Source: a bacterium
GTDB lineage: Bacteria; Arandabacterota; Arandabacteria; Arandabacterales; Arandabacteraceae
Assembly: GCA_029933125.1 (NCBI GenBank)
Contig: JAOZOU010000006.1
Location: 124,001 to 188,000, forward strand
Direction: 5' to 3'
Length of the DNA stretch: 64,000 nt
In this document: positions 41,342 to 51,157 of the stretch, in pieces
Layout of the letters: every line of letters starts with the position of its first letter
Numbering within the stretch: the first letter of the stretch is position 1
Made by a program: the position numbers and the translations under genes
Notes under the pieces: model-generated
Databases searched by the model: none
Told to the model about the DNA's origin: nothing
Seen by the model: the letters and a program-made list of their open reading frames with translations, nothing else

Positions 41342-42698
41342 TTACTCTGGGACAAGCTCAATGCCATATTGCCTGAGGCGTTTCCAGAGAGTCACCCGGC
41401 TAATACCCAGCAGCTTTGCAGCCTTACCGCGCTTTCCTTTGGATTTGCGAAGTGCATCGATTATTCGCTGCCTTTCACCACCAGCTCCTTCAAGCTCGTA
41501 ACCCGGCCGAACGCATTCTGAATCAAACAATCTTGGTGGTAGATGTTGGGGTTCGATAAGTCCCTTGGGACAGACAACGAGGGCATACTCGAGAACATTT
41601 ATCAATTCCCGCACGTTTCCAGGTCACTGGTATCTCAACATAGCTTCCGGGGCTGATTCGGAAACGCCGTCAATAGGTTTTTCAGTTCTCACGCGAAGCC
41701 TGCGAATGAAGTGGTCAACGAGGAGAGGTATATCTTCGCTTCGCTTTCGCAGAGGAGGAAAGTGAATGGGTATGACATTGAGACGATAGTAAAGATCTTC
41801 ACGGAAGCTCCCATGGCGAATCATCTTGGTGAGATTTCGATGAGTGGCAGCAATGATACGCACATCAATCTTGATGGGTTTGTGATCGCCGACACGTTCA
41901 ATTTCTTTTTCCTGAAGTACTCTCAGGAGCTTCACCTGAGTGGAAAGTGGAATATCGCCAATCTCATCGAGAAAGATATCACCCTTGTTGGCAGCCTCAA
42001 AGCGTCCCTTGCGATCCCGGCTTGCCCCTGTGAAAGCTCCCTTGACATGCCCAAAAAGTTCACTCTCAAGTAAGGATTCGCTTAGAGCAGCACAGCTAAC
42101 CTTGACAAAAGGGCCTCTTCTGCGCCGACCGAGTTTGTGGATGGCGTCTGCAACGAGCTCCTTACCGCTTCCGCTCTCGCCATAGATGATTATTGGGGCA
42201 TCGGATTGAGCTGCATTTGATATGAGTTCGTAGACTTCCTGCATTGCCTTGCTTTTGCCCACTATTCCGTGAAAGCCCTCATCGCTCGAGAGCATCTGCT
42301 TGAGCTCCGCAATCGTTCTTTCCTTATCCACAAGGTCTGTAAGGTCGGTTAGTGTTTCGACTCCTCCAATCATCTTGCCCTTGCTATCCCGCAAAACAAC
42401 TGCATTCTTGAGCACATGGATGACCCTCCCGTCGGCGGCGCAATTCGCATCGCTTCCTCATCACCTAGCCTAAATTGAAGAGCTCACATTTTTTTCTCAA
42501 ACCGCCCGCATCGTACGCAAGGCAGAGGTTACAGCCAAGGACAGTGCAGGGCTTTCCAATGAGCTCATCATGCTTGGAGCTCGTAAGCTCGCCAACCGCT
42601 CTGTTAGCCGAAACGATGGGTTTGCCAATAGCAGATGTCCTTGGAATCCTTTCAGACAATCTAAAGAATCGCAAAGCGGTTCTCTCACTCTCAGGCAA
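41342..42698 (-). pseudogene. PAS-containing sigma-54-dependent activator, disrupted
   Basis: GESGSGKELVADAIH, ESELFGHVKGAFTGA; in-frame TGA (41624-41626) replaces W of WPGNVREL; HTH tail follows; N-terminal PAS part (VSANRAVGELTSSKHDELIGKPC) lies in another frame. Confidence 0.85.
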
Positions 42699-43588
42699 AC
42701 AGGCAACGGCTTGGGCTAAAGGACTTGATCTACCACATGGGGGTGAGACAGTCCTTTACACTGGTCACATGTATCAACTTGTGCCATTCATCAACGCTAT
42801 GACTACGAGAATGGCGGCTATTTAGGACTCCTGGCTGAGGAATCTCTTCGGGCTGGGTCGCGCAATAAATCGCATCATTGATCTTTCGCGTTTCATGTCC
42901 CTGGGTGCTGGAGGCGAACGCAAGCGTTATGAGGCGATCCTCAGGAATATTGCCATGCTCCTGCACCAGGCAGGAATCAAGTTTGGTTACCTCTATGAGG
43001 AGGAACTCTATACAGGTGCGTTGTTCTACGATGAAGGTGTTGATGAAGTATTTATGGCTCATGCACACTTTGTCTATGAGAGGCTTAAGACGCATGGTGT
43101 GAAAACGGCCATCACCGTTGATCCTCACACGACCAATATGCTAAGAAGTGTCTATCCTGAGATCATAGAAGATTACAGTCTTGAGGTTAAGACCTATATC
43201 GAAGCGCTGGCTGAGGCTGGCTATGTAGGGAATGCTGAGGTTCAAGAGGTTGTTGTTCACGATTCATGCATCTACGCCAGAAGTGAAAATGTTCTTGAAC
43301 AGCCTAGAAGCTTGCTTGAAGCGGCAGGAATGAGCATCAAGGAACCTGAACTTTCGGGAAAGCTAACCCATTGTTGCGGCGGACCCCTGGAGTCCCTATT
43401 TCCTGACAGGGCTTCACGAGATAGGAGCCAAGCGCGTTGACCAGCTTGCTGGATGTGGCAAGCATGTTGTCACTATGTGTCCCATATGTATGGCAAATCT
43501 TAGTCGCTCTTCGAAAGGAAAGATCAAAATCCTTGATTTTGCTGAGTGCCTTGGGAGGCAGGCTGGTTCATTGCCCTGGAGCCTTTGA
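42610..43588 (+). pseudogene. HdrD-like/CCG-domain (Fe-S) oxidoreductase, disrupted
   Basis: ADVLGILSDNLKNRKAVLSL...GGETVLYTGHMYQLVPFINAMTTRMAAI[TAG]DSWLRNLFGLGRAINRIIDLSRFMSLGAGGERKRYEAI...THCCGGPLESLFPDRA[1-nt shift]HEIGAKRVDQLAGCGKHVVTMCPICMANL. Confidence 0.82.
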
Positions 43589-43622
43589 TAATCCAAACCA
43601 GAGTATCCCAGGAAGATAGGCC

Positions 43623-46391
43623 TTAGTCAGATTTCACGCTTAGGGCACCACGATCTATGATCTTGAGTAATCTCTGCTTGGGGAGGATGTTGACAACCAT
43701 TTGCTTTGATTCCCCAGGTCGAAGTTCGATTTCTGTTCGGGATGGGTCGAAGACATAATCAGGTGAAGGGTCTTTGGTTTTTACAACTATTCTCCACTTG
43801 CCTGGCCTTAGGTGGTCAAATGCAACCTCGTGATCATTTCCAACAGGCTCAACAAAGGTCTCATCACCATTTGAGATCTCCATCCAAATGTGGCTAAAAT
43901 CGACTTCGTTTGGCATCAGGGTAGTGCTTAACTGAGACAGAGTCTCATGGGTTGGTGCCCGAGATGTGGTTTCGGCGTGGAACCCAAATCGTGCAGTGAT
44001 GCTGGATCCTCGGACGATCCCTATGGTGATCTTACTCGCTTGGCCGCCTTTGATTGAAAGGACAATGGGTGTTGGTTTGATGGTTGTCATTCCCGTGCCA
44101 AGTGACCGAGGGTCGAGATACAAGGAGTGATTCCCCGGCTTAAGCCCTTGAATCGTGAAGTTGCCATCGCTGTCTGTCACTGCCATATCACCACTGGCGA
44201 TCACAACAACATTGGGAACCGGCGGGTGTCCCGGGATGTCAGCACGGTAGACCTTGCCCTCGAGTGATCCCACGGATTTCTTTCTCGATGAAGGGATGCC
44301 AAGGGCAATTTTGTATTGCAGGAGTAAAGATACCTTTTTCTCCCCATGCCTCCGTGGCTGCTCCAGGTTACCCCGGAGCTCGAAGGTATGTCCTTCTCTT
44401 GGCTTCCACGAGAGGCTGCCGAGAAGATTGTCATAAACCATGTTTGACACTGATAACTGCTTGTACCGGAGAAAGCGGATGCGGAAAACTACACTTCTGG
44501 TCAGATACCATGTAGCTGAGATTCCCATGTTTGTGTATCGCCGTGCTTCAGGTGAATACTGTGTGGTACCCGTATGTCCGTAGAAAGCATAAGTTTGGTT
44601 TGGAAAAGGGTGCCACGTGAGACTGCCTGAGTAGCGCTCAACTTGTTTGACAGTCTTGGCAGCATCATTTGCTAGCTCGCCTCTCTCGGCCGATCCACTG
44701 AAACTGAGGAGGCCTCCTGTATGAGCAGCGGAGAGCCTTATCACCCGTTCGGTGAAATCTGTTGCTGACCTTGCCACATTATCCCATTTAGAGAATCTCC
44801 GAAAGTCCAGGGTGAATCTATGGCCTCCACGCATCGTCCACAGAATGCCTGTCGCCACCTGGCGCTCCCTAATCGCGTCAGCCTTTGAAATGTCATTATC
44901 AAGATTGCGAGCATAGTTGCGGAAATTCGTTCTCCATGAAAAGTGCGTGCTAAGTGGTAGCCTTATTGCTGCAAGCAGATATTCAGTATCATGGTAGTAT
45001 CCCTTGAATTCAGGTTCAGCCCGAATCCATTCAAAGGAGTAGTTTCCATCCTTGCGAATTTTCCCGTGCAGGGTAACATTCTGGGCTGTCTGAGATCTTG
45101 TGAATGTCTTACCTTCTGGGCTCACTGCGACTTCAAAGGAGAGATCTCCTCCAGCCACAGCCAAACTTCCTCCGAGACTGTAAAGGTAATGGCGAGATGA
45201 ATCCACTGAAGCGTTCTTCTTTGAGAGGAAACTTGTTCCTAGGGATACTCTTCGCCCCAGTCCGAAACACAAGCTCATCCCTGCTTCTGTAACAGGTCTC
45301 GGAAGCCAGCGCTTTTGGGCAAAGAAGGCCTTGGCACTAAAGGTCCTCTCCTGGTAAGTGACCTGTGCTCCACGGGCATAATTGTACCTTTCCAGCAAAG
45401 ATGAAAGTGAATAGCCCTGGTCTCCAAGACGAAGGGCGATTGGGCCTCGTTTGTAGTCGATATAGATCCTATCCCGACTGGTGTAGCGCCCAACATCTTC
45501 AATGTCAGGAAGCTTCAGCACGAATCCCAGATGACTATCAGCCTCACTTAGGCTACCCCGCCCTGATAGTTCGATCTGGTATGCGCTCCCTTCTCGATCT
45601 GTTGTGGCAGTGAGTTTAAGATAAGCAGGAATTCTCACATATGGATCAACACGCCTGCTTACTCTCGGGATGACCTCGATGCGGACCGCCTTGCTGAGGC
45701 TCCTTGGCGTGCCTTTGGCTGTCTTGGCGGTTGCTGTTATTCTTATGATACTCTCACTTCTCGTCCTTATGTTCTCGGAGCTTTCAAAGAGCAATTGGCA
45801 CCGCCTTGTCTCGCCTGGTTTGAGGAGGAGATTTCGTGGTTTGCTCACATATCGCATGATCTTGTCCGTTGAGGCTTCAAGCTTCACATGAAGATCGGCA
45901 TTACCGCGATTTTTAAGATTCAGGCCAAGAGCGCATATCTCACCGGCAAGAACGATGTGTGGTATGTCACCCACGCTGAGGGCTAGATCTGCCACTTCGG
46001 AAACTTTGATAAGGATAGTGTCAGCACCTGCTAGGGAGCGATCGCTGAGATTCATCAGATTGTACACCAGTGAATAGGTTCCAGGACCGCATGTTGCTGG
46101 AATTTTGAGAGCCACGAGCCTAACCAGACTCCCATTTGGATCAAGATCGAGTTGGGAGCGATTTGCTGATACTACTTTCCAATTGTGTGGAAGCTGGAAA
46201 GTTTCGACTAATGCCTGGGGTGTGCTTGAATTGTTGACAATCACCAATTTAACGGTCAGGATCTCGCCGGGCTGACTTGACGCATGAGGCGACGGTGATG
46301 TCAGAATGTTTATAGGCTGTGGGTTGGCGCTCGCCCCTGATGTCGAGAAGGCGATGAGGACCAAGATCGCTATCAGCAGCTTGATCATCAC
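43623..46391 (-). CDS. Usher-like large outer-membrane protein (NEW3/Ig-like N-term, predicted beta-barrel, carboxypeptidase-regulatory-like C-term)
   Basis: N-term VKLVIVNNSSTPQALVETFQLPHNWKVVS; long amphipathic strand-rich middle; VGSLEGKVYRADIPGHPPVPNVVVIASGDMAVTDSDGNFTIQGLKPGNHSLYLDPRSLGTGM. Confidence 0.55.
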   Translation of the reverse strand: MMIKLLIAILVLIAFSTSGASANPQPINILTSPSPHASSQPGEILTVKLVIVNNSSTPQALVETFQLPHNWKVVSANRSQLDLDPNGSLVRLVALKIPATCGPGTYSLVYNLMNLSDRSLAGADTILIKVSEVADLALSVGDIPHIVLAGEICALGLNLKNRGNADLHVKLEASTDKIMRYVSKPRNLLLKPGETRRCQLLFESSENIRTRSESIIRITATAKTAKGTPRSLSKAVRIEVIPRVSRRVDPYVRIPAYLKLTATTDREGSAYQIELSGRGSLSEADSHLGFVLKLPDIEDVGRYTSRDRIYIDYKRGPIALRLGDQGYSLSSLLERYNYARGAQVTYQERTFSAKAFFAQKRWLPRPVTEAGMSLCFGLGRRVSLGTSFLSKKNASVDSSRHYLYSLGGSLAVAGGDLSFEVAVSPEGKTFTRSQTAQNVTLHGKIRKDGNYSFEWIRAEPEFKGYYHDTEYLLAAIRLPLSTHFSWRTNFRNYARNLDNDISKADAIRERQVATGILWTMRGGHRFTLDFRRFSKWDNVARSATDFTERVIRLSAAHTGGLLSFSGSAERGELANDAAKTVKQVERYSGSLTWHPFPNQTYAFYGHTGTTQYSPEARRYTNMGISATWYLTRSVVFRIRFLRYKQLSVSNMVYDNLLGSLSWKPREGHTFELRGNLEQPRRHGEKKVSLLLQYKIALGIPSSRKKSVGSLEGKVYRADIPGHPPVPNVVVIASGDMAVTDSDGNFTIQGLKPGNHSLYLDPRSLGTGMTTIKPTPIVLSIKGGQASKITIGIVRGSSITARFGFHAETTSRAPTHETLSQLSTTLMPNEVDFSHIWMEISNGDETFVEPVGNDHEVAFDHLRPGKWRIVVKTKDPSPDYVFDPSRTEIELRPGESKQMVVNILPKQRLLKIIDRGALSVKSD

Positions 46392-47191
46392 TCAATTACC
46401 AGACTGTACTGACCGCCATAGGCACAGTTGGCGCCGTCATCGAGCACAACGAGGGCCTCATACGAACCCTTGCCCACGTTGCTGAGATTGAATATGTGTC
46501 TTACTGAACAATTTGGCAGAATCCGCTTTGCCTGACTCCTTAGCCTCGAGATGAGATTGGCTTTGGCATCGTATATCTCAAGCCACGCATCGGGTCGAAC
46601 CACTTTTGTGCCGGTATTGGCTACGTCTATTTGGAGGACCATGCCACCTGGCGTTTCTTTGAGAGTCTTGCCGATGAACTTGAGTGCAGGTTTCGCAGCC
46701 TTGCCGATGTTAGTGATCACCTGGATGCCATAGCGTGTTCTCGTGGTCACTCCCATGCTGACACCAGTGGCAGCATCAAAGAGCGTATCATGTCTGGAAT
46801 CAGGAACAGGTTCGACCATTATGATGCTCCAGTATGTGCCAGAGAGGGATGTATCATTGGGGACGGTTCCCTGATAGAAGAGCGAGAAACGCTCATGTGC
46901 CGGGATGGTGAGATATTCGTTACTGAGAGAGATCCAGGCTGCATTTGAGCGGCTATTGCTACCGGGTGGGTCATATCGGGAGATGCCATTTGCGGCAAAG
47001 ACATAGTCAGTCTGGTAGATTCGAACCCCTGCATCTTTATCGGCTGTGTTCTTAAGCGTGATTGTTCCACTAAAAGTATCTCCAGGAGCAAGATCTTGCT
47101 CGTGTGTCAGACTTCCCACAACAATCACCTTACCCATGCAAAAATTTGCAAGGCTGAAGATCAAGAGAACCGCAATAATTGAAGCCTTCAA
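46388..47191 (-). CDS. Secreted Ig-fold chaperone-like protein (PapD/DUF916-like)
   Basis: Signal peptide; LAPGDTFSGTITLKNTADKDAGVRIYQTDYVF...ERFSLFYQGTVPNDTSLSGTYWSIIMVEPVP; ATGA overlap with 43623-46391. Confidence 0.55.
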   Translation of the reverse strand: MKASIIAVLLIFSLANFCMGKVIVVGSLTHEQDLAPGDTFSGTITLKNTADKDAGVRIYQTDYVFAANGISRYDPPGSNSRSNAAWISLSNEYLTIPAHERFSLFYQGTVPNDTSLSGTYWSIIMVEPVPDSRHDTLFDAATGVSMGVTTRTRYGIQVITNIGKAAKPALKFIGKTLKETPGGMVLQIDVANTGTKVVRPDAWLEIYDAKANLISRLRSQAKRILPNCSVRHIFNLSNVGKGSYEALVVLDDGANCAYGGQYSLVIE

Positions 47192-47203
47192 CTCACTCCC
47201 TCC

Positions 47204-47662
47204 TCATTGATCGACAATCGTGAAAGTTAGGGTTGTGGAATAGGTACCAGGAGTGATGTCTATTGACGTACCGCTGAGATGGTATTGAACATCGACTCCT
47301 GTGCGATCAAGGCTGCCAGTGAAAAGCTCGGTGTCGGTTGGGGAGACAACGAGGTAAGAGGTTCCGCCAGATATCGTGCCACTCCCGGTCCCATCAGATG
47401 CACGTTTGAGGTAGAGCGTGAAGTCCCCGCTCCAATTGGTGTCAGACCTTCGCACGTTAACTTGATAATTACCAGAAGCTGCGACATCTATCGTTGTTGC
47501 ACTAGTGCTACTGTAATAATCAGTCTGGAGGTTGCTCCCTGCACCTGAGACGAGATCTGAGGCATCGATGGTTTCAGTCCAGCCGCCGACGGCTGCAATG
47601 GTTGCTGCAAGCAGGCTGTGTGCAATGCTAATGAAGGCAGCTGCAAGGAAGGTGGTTCTCAT
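47204..47662 (-). CDS. Secreted beta-sandwich subunit-like protein (putative structural subunit)
   Basis: Signal peptide; NYQVNVRRSDTNWSGDFTLYLKRASDGTGSGTISGG...ITPGTYSTTLTFTIVDQ. Confidence 0.5.
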   Translation of the reverse strand: MRTTFLAAAFISIAHSLLAATIAAVGGWTETIDASDLVSGAGSNLQTDYYSSTSATTIDVAASGNYQVNVRRSDTNWSGDFTLYLKRASDGTGSGTISGGTSYLVVSPTDTELFTGSLDRTGVDVQYHLSGTSIDITPGTYSTTLTFTIVDQ

Positions 47663-47715
47663 CCTTGATCCCCATTTCTCAGACGACTTGCTTCAAATAG
47701 GCTCTAGATCCCCAT

Positions 47716-48240
47716 TTAGCTGTCTGTTAGCGTCAAGGTGACAGTTCTCGAATCCGAAGCAACTACCCCCGCCGAGACCGTCGCTGAAAACGTGTAAGTG
47801 ATAGTCAATCCACTTTCGGCAAGCGTGGCAATCCCTGTTACAAGGTCAGCAGCCGTTGTTGAAAGAGTGACACTTCCAGCACTTGACGCTCCAGTTGGAG
47901 CCGTCAGATTCACCTTAAGCGTGGTATTCGCGGGCATTGCTGCATCGATAGAACCTGTGATCTTCTTGCTAGATTCGTTAGTGGTGATCGAATATGAGGT
48001 GGAGTTGTCAGTTGCATCATCAGGATCCGATCCCGCAGTTGCTGTGCTAATTACGAGATTGCCCGGATTTCCGCTCACGGAGATTTCATTGATTGCCTGG
48101 ACTTCGAATGTGACAGTCTGCGTTGCTGTGTTACCGGCATTGGCAACCTCAAACAAAACAAGCAGTATCACGCCTGCCAGCATAAACGTGCGAACCATGT
48201 CGTTACCCCCCTTGGCAAAATCCATTACTACGGCTTCCAA
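47716..48240 (-). CDS. Secreted beta-sandwich subunit-like protein (putative structural subunit)
   Basis: MVRTFMLAGVILLVLFEVANA signal peptide; TQTVTFEVQAINEISVSGNPGNLVIST...ATLAESGLTITYTFSATVSAGVVASDSRTVTLTLTDS. Confidence 0.5.
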   Translation of the reverse strand: MEAVVMDFAKGGNDMVRTFMLAGVILLVLFEVANAGNTATQTVTFEVQAINEISVSGNPGNLVISTATAGSDPDDATDNSTSYSITTNESSKKITGSIDAAMPANTTLKVNLTAPTGASSAGSVTLSTTAADLVTGIATLAESGLTITYTFSATVSAGVVASDSRTVTLTLTDS

Positions 48241-48451
48241 AGATGTTTATCGAAGCCCTGTGACTCTATCTTTAGCTTTTCTTCGCATTCGATTTCGAAG
48301 TCTTACATTTTATAGGGAGCCATGTGAGGGGCTTGAGAAGATACAGAGCTGCTAAAAAGGCAAAGGTTGCCGACACTTGGGTAGAACTGTCACGCTTAGG
48401 CCAATAGCAGGCATTAAATGCCGACAACACTTCTGGCTTCGACCATATGCT

Positions 48452-48664
48452 CTACATGATACCTTCCCACACCTGCTTGCCACTTCTCTCTTGGGGTGGT
48501 TTTGCTTGCTGAGAAACAGATGCTGCTTCAGGAGTGGTTTGCTGAGGGATATCCCTTTTAGCTTGTCGGTTGCTACCTCTGAAGAGCGATGTCACAAAGA
48601 GGGCAATAACCACTATGAGCAATGCAACAATCAAGTAACCCGTTGTTTGATGCTTGTCCATCAA
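48452..48664 (-). CDS. Small single-TM protein
   Basis: MMDKHQTTGYLIVALLIVVIALFVTSLFRGSNRQ; overlaps the start region of the pseudopilin operon's last gene. Confidence 0.45.
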   Translation of the reverse strand: MMDKHQTTGYLIVALLIVVIALFVTSLFRGSNRQAKRDIPQQTTPEAASVSQQAKPPQERSGKQVWEGIM

Positions 48665-50292
48665 ACTTCCCTCCAGGAGATTGGATGTGGGACTGGCTGG
48701 TCAACTCTAAAGACGGGTGTCAGTGGATAATAGGGTGGAGTAAAGCCCCGTCTATCATATCTGAAATCTCGGCCAAAGCCTGTCATTCCCCACCAGGGAG
48801 AGAAGGTACCAAAAGGACCGTAGTAGCGCTGAACAACGCCACCTCTTAGGTGGACCTGGCCGCTATAGTGACGATATCTGAAATTATCAACAGTGAAGCA
48901 GCCATCTTCGCCTATTGCCATTATGAATGCATCGAGCAGCAGCTCATCAGGCGCTGAGGTGGAAATGCGAACGTCTCCATCAGATGAATAGATGCCAAGT
49001 ACACTTTCAGAGGCCTCATAGGCCTCATAGGTGATGTCGCGGTCGATGACGATGTCACCTTCAGCGGTTATAGTCACCTGAGTTTCGTCATCAAGTGCTG
49101 GTGGTGGGGATCCGTCAACTCTTGCAGGGCCGCCGAGATGGTTTATGTCGCCTGTTGTGTATATCATTCCTCTTGGCAAACCCGTGTAAATGGTAGAATC
49201 AGAGCCGGCATAAACCTTTGTCACGGAATTCACTTTATCGAGCACTATGCGTTTTGTTATGCCGTTTTGATCTGTCATCTCATAGTTTTGAAAGCCATTT
49301 TCATCTATGTAGAGACGCATGTTGTCTGCATCTCCGACTACGTAAATCCCACCCGTGACTGAAGAGCCATCGTTCGGAAGATAAATACCTGCTGGTATGG
49401 GCGAGGGATCGTATGGATCCAGCCCGAGAGCTGCCTTTCTCTCAGAGAGCGTAACAGGAGTTGTATCACCTGGTGCATAACCTAAGGCGGCTCTTTCCTG
49501 ACTGAAGGAGTTGGATGGCAGCGGTATCTCATCAACGCCGCGCATAAAGCCCCCGTAGAAGTTTGGAACATCCCTGTTACCGTTGCGGTCGGCGTCCAAT
49601 TCAATAGGCCAGCCTCTGTTGTAATAGACTGCCTTCTGAGGGACGCATGTAACAAGATCCTCAAAAGTTGGAAAGTAGGCAAATCTTAATTTACCATTGC
49701 TATGCACTCGGCCATCGAAATATCCGCTTGTATGGAACCAGATCTCGTTGCCGTCAGGCGTGTAGTGGATATCGGTGAATATCAGGAAGTCTGCAAAAGT
49801 TCCTCTCGACGCACTTAGACGCAAGGTTCCCTCTGATATGACCTGCTTTCGGCTTCCTTTGAAAGAAATCCCTGACGCAACTGAAGCGTAATGGAAGTTG
49901 AAGGTTTGGCTTGTGGATTCGAGTGAACTATCCGCAAACTCAAATGTTGTCTGAACTTGGAACCTGCCGTTTGGATCGTTAAAGCTTAAGCCTTCCTCGG
50001 GAAAGAAGCTTGCCACATCAGTTATAATTGGCCCTACGCCGGGCCAGCAGTTCTTGAGACTTTCCATCTTGGCTTGGCTAAAGGCTGCCATCTGCTGCTT
50101 CGCGACCTCTATACCGGCATCAGCCATATAGAGCGCCTGTGTGGCGAATTTCTGATTCTGAGTGATTCCCTTCTCAGTTATTGAAAGCGTGGTTATTGCT
50201 AGAGACATTGCGGCCATCATGCCGGCTACAATGATGGCTATCACAAGTGCCACACCAGCTTCACTGTTGTCACTTATCTTCATCACAGACAC
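48661..50292 (-). CDS. PilX-like minor pilin/pseudopilin-associated protein
   Basis: EAGVALVIAIIVAGMMAAMSLAITTLSITEKGITQNQKFATQALYMADAGIEVAKQQM. Confidence 0.8.
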   Translation of the reverse strand: MSVMKISDNSEAGVALVIAIIVAGMMAAMSLAITTLSITEKGITQNQKFATQALYMADAGIEVAKQQMAAFSQAKMESLKNCWPGVGPIITDVASFFPEEGLSFNDPNGRFQVQTTFEFADSSLESTSQTFNFHYASVASGISFKGSRKQVISEGTLRLSASRGTFADFLIFTDIHYTPDGNEIWFHTSGYFDGRVHSNGKLRFAYFPTFEDLVTCVPQKAVYYNRGWPIELDADRNGNRDVPNFYGGFMRGVDEIPLPSNSFSQERAALGYAPGDTTPVTLSERKAALGLDPYDPSPIPAGIYLPNDGSSVTGGIYVVGDADNMRLYIDENGFQNYEMTDQNGITKRIVLDKVNSVTKVYAGSDSTIYTGLPRGMIYTTGDINHLGGPARVDGSPPPALDDETQVTITAEGDIVIDRDITYEAYEASESVLGIYSSDGDVRISTSAPDELLLDAFIMAIGEDGCFTVDNFRYRHYSGQVHLRGGVVQRYYGPFGTFSPWWGMTGFGRDFRYDRRGFTPPYYPLTPVFRVDQPVPHPISWREV

Positions 50293-51152
50293 CTCGGTCT
50301 CACAGTGGATGTGAGTCTGGTCCTATGCAGGCGTGATTGTTCACGCGAAGCGGTCTCAATTGTTACGATGAGTTTCCTTATGAGAGAAGGATCCGATGGC
50401 ATAGCATCGAGGGTTCCATCCTGAAGCCCGTAGTCAAGATCGAATGTCGAAACATATTCAGCAATGACCCTTGGCTCTTGTGTTCCTTCCTGACGCATCA
50501 GCCTTGGACATGTTGAATCCTCGAGGTCAACATAGTAGGTAATGAGGTTGACCTTGAAAACTCTGCTTCCGGGTGCATAGCCTCCTGGTGGCCAGGGTCT
50601 GTGACCTCCAGGCTGATTGAAGGGGGAGCTTGGGTTGTGTTGTAGCATCCTGGCCGAAAGCTGCACATGCGTTACCTGAAAAAGGTTGGCGAATGAGCCG
50701 TTGGTTATGACAACGAGATCGCCTTCGCTGAAACCATCAGCACTTTCGACCTTTATCTCTGAACTTGCATTTGGCATTTGTTGGCGGATTGTCGTCTCCA
50801 CATCTCCAAACTTCCCAAGAATTCTGAAACTCTCATGTTGCCCATTGTTTTCCAGAGGTGCGATAGGATAGAGAATGAGTGAGTCACCATCTTCCTGTGA
50901 TGTTACCACTGGTATGGAGATACCCGTTCCAGCCATTCTTGCCTCTGAAACAATGAAATCAATGGCGGCACGAGCATTCTGGCGAGATTCAAGTACATGG
51001 TCTGTGATGTCACTGGCGTTTCTCGCTCGACCCAGGATGCCGAGTACAACCCCCACTGCTGCAACGAACATCACGCTGGCAACGAGGAGCTCAATCAGGG
51101 TAAATGCCCTTTCGCATTCCCTCGAAAACAATTTCCTGCCATTTGCTTTCAT
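50283..51152 (-). CDS. PilW-like prepilin-type N-methylation protein
   Basis: RAFTLIELLVASVMFVAAVGVVLGILG. Confidence 0.85.
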   Translation of the reverse strand: MKANGRKLFSRECERAFTLIELLVASVMFVAAVGVVLGILGRARNASDITDHVLESRQNARAAIDFIVSEARMAGTGISIPVVTSQEDGDSLILYPIAPLENNGQHESFRILGKFGDVETTIRQQMPNASSEIKVESADGFSEGDLVVITNGSFANLFQVTHVQLSARMLQHNPSSPFNQPGGHRPWPPGGYAPGSRVFKVNLITYYVDLEDSTCPRLMRQEGTQEPRVIAEYVSTFDLDYGLQDGTLDAMPSDPSLIRKLIVTIETASREQSRLHRTRLTSTVRPRCL

Positions 51153-51157
51153 CTTTC

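Noticed and set aside
41624-41626. Idea that TGA encodes Trp, or Sec, in the sigma-54 gene
   Set aside because: TGA is a true stop in adjacent genes, TGG is used normally, and no GGTC-type hairpin follows; a nonsense mutation or error is simpler.
47000-47030. tRNA-like ggttcgaa/ttcgaacccc strings here and at ~57104
   Set aside because: Lie within coding sequence with no acceptor/anticodon stems; no tRNA, rRNA or CRISPR array seen in the window.
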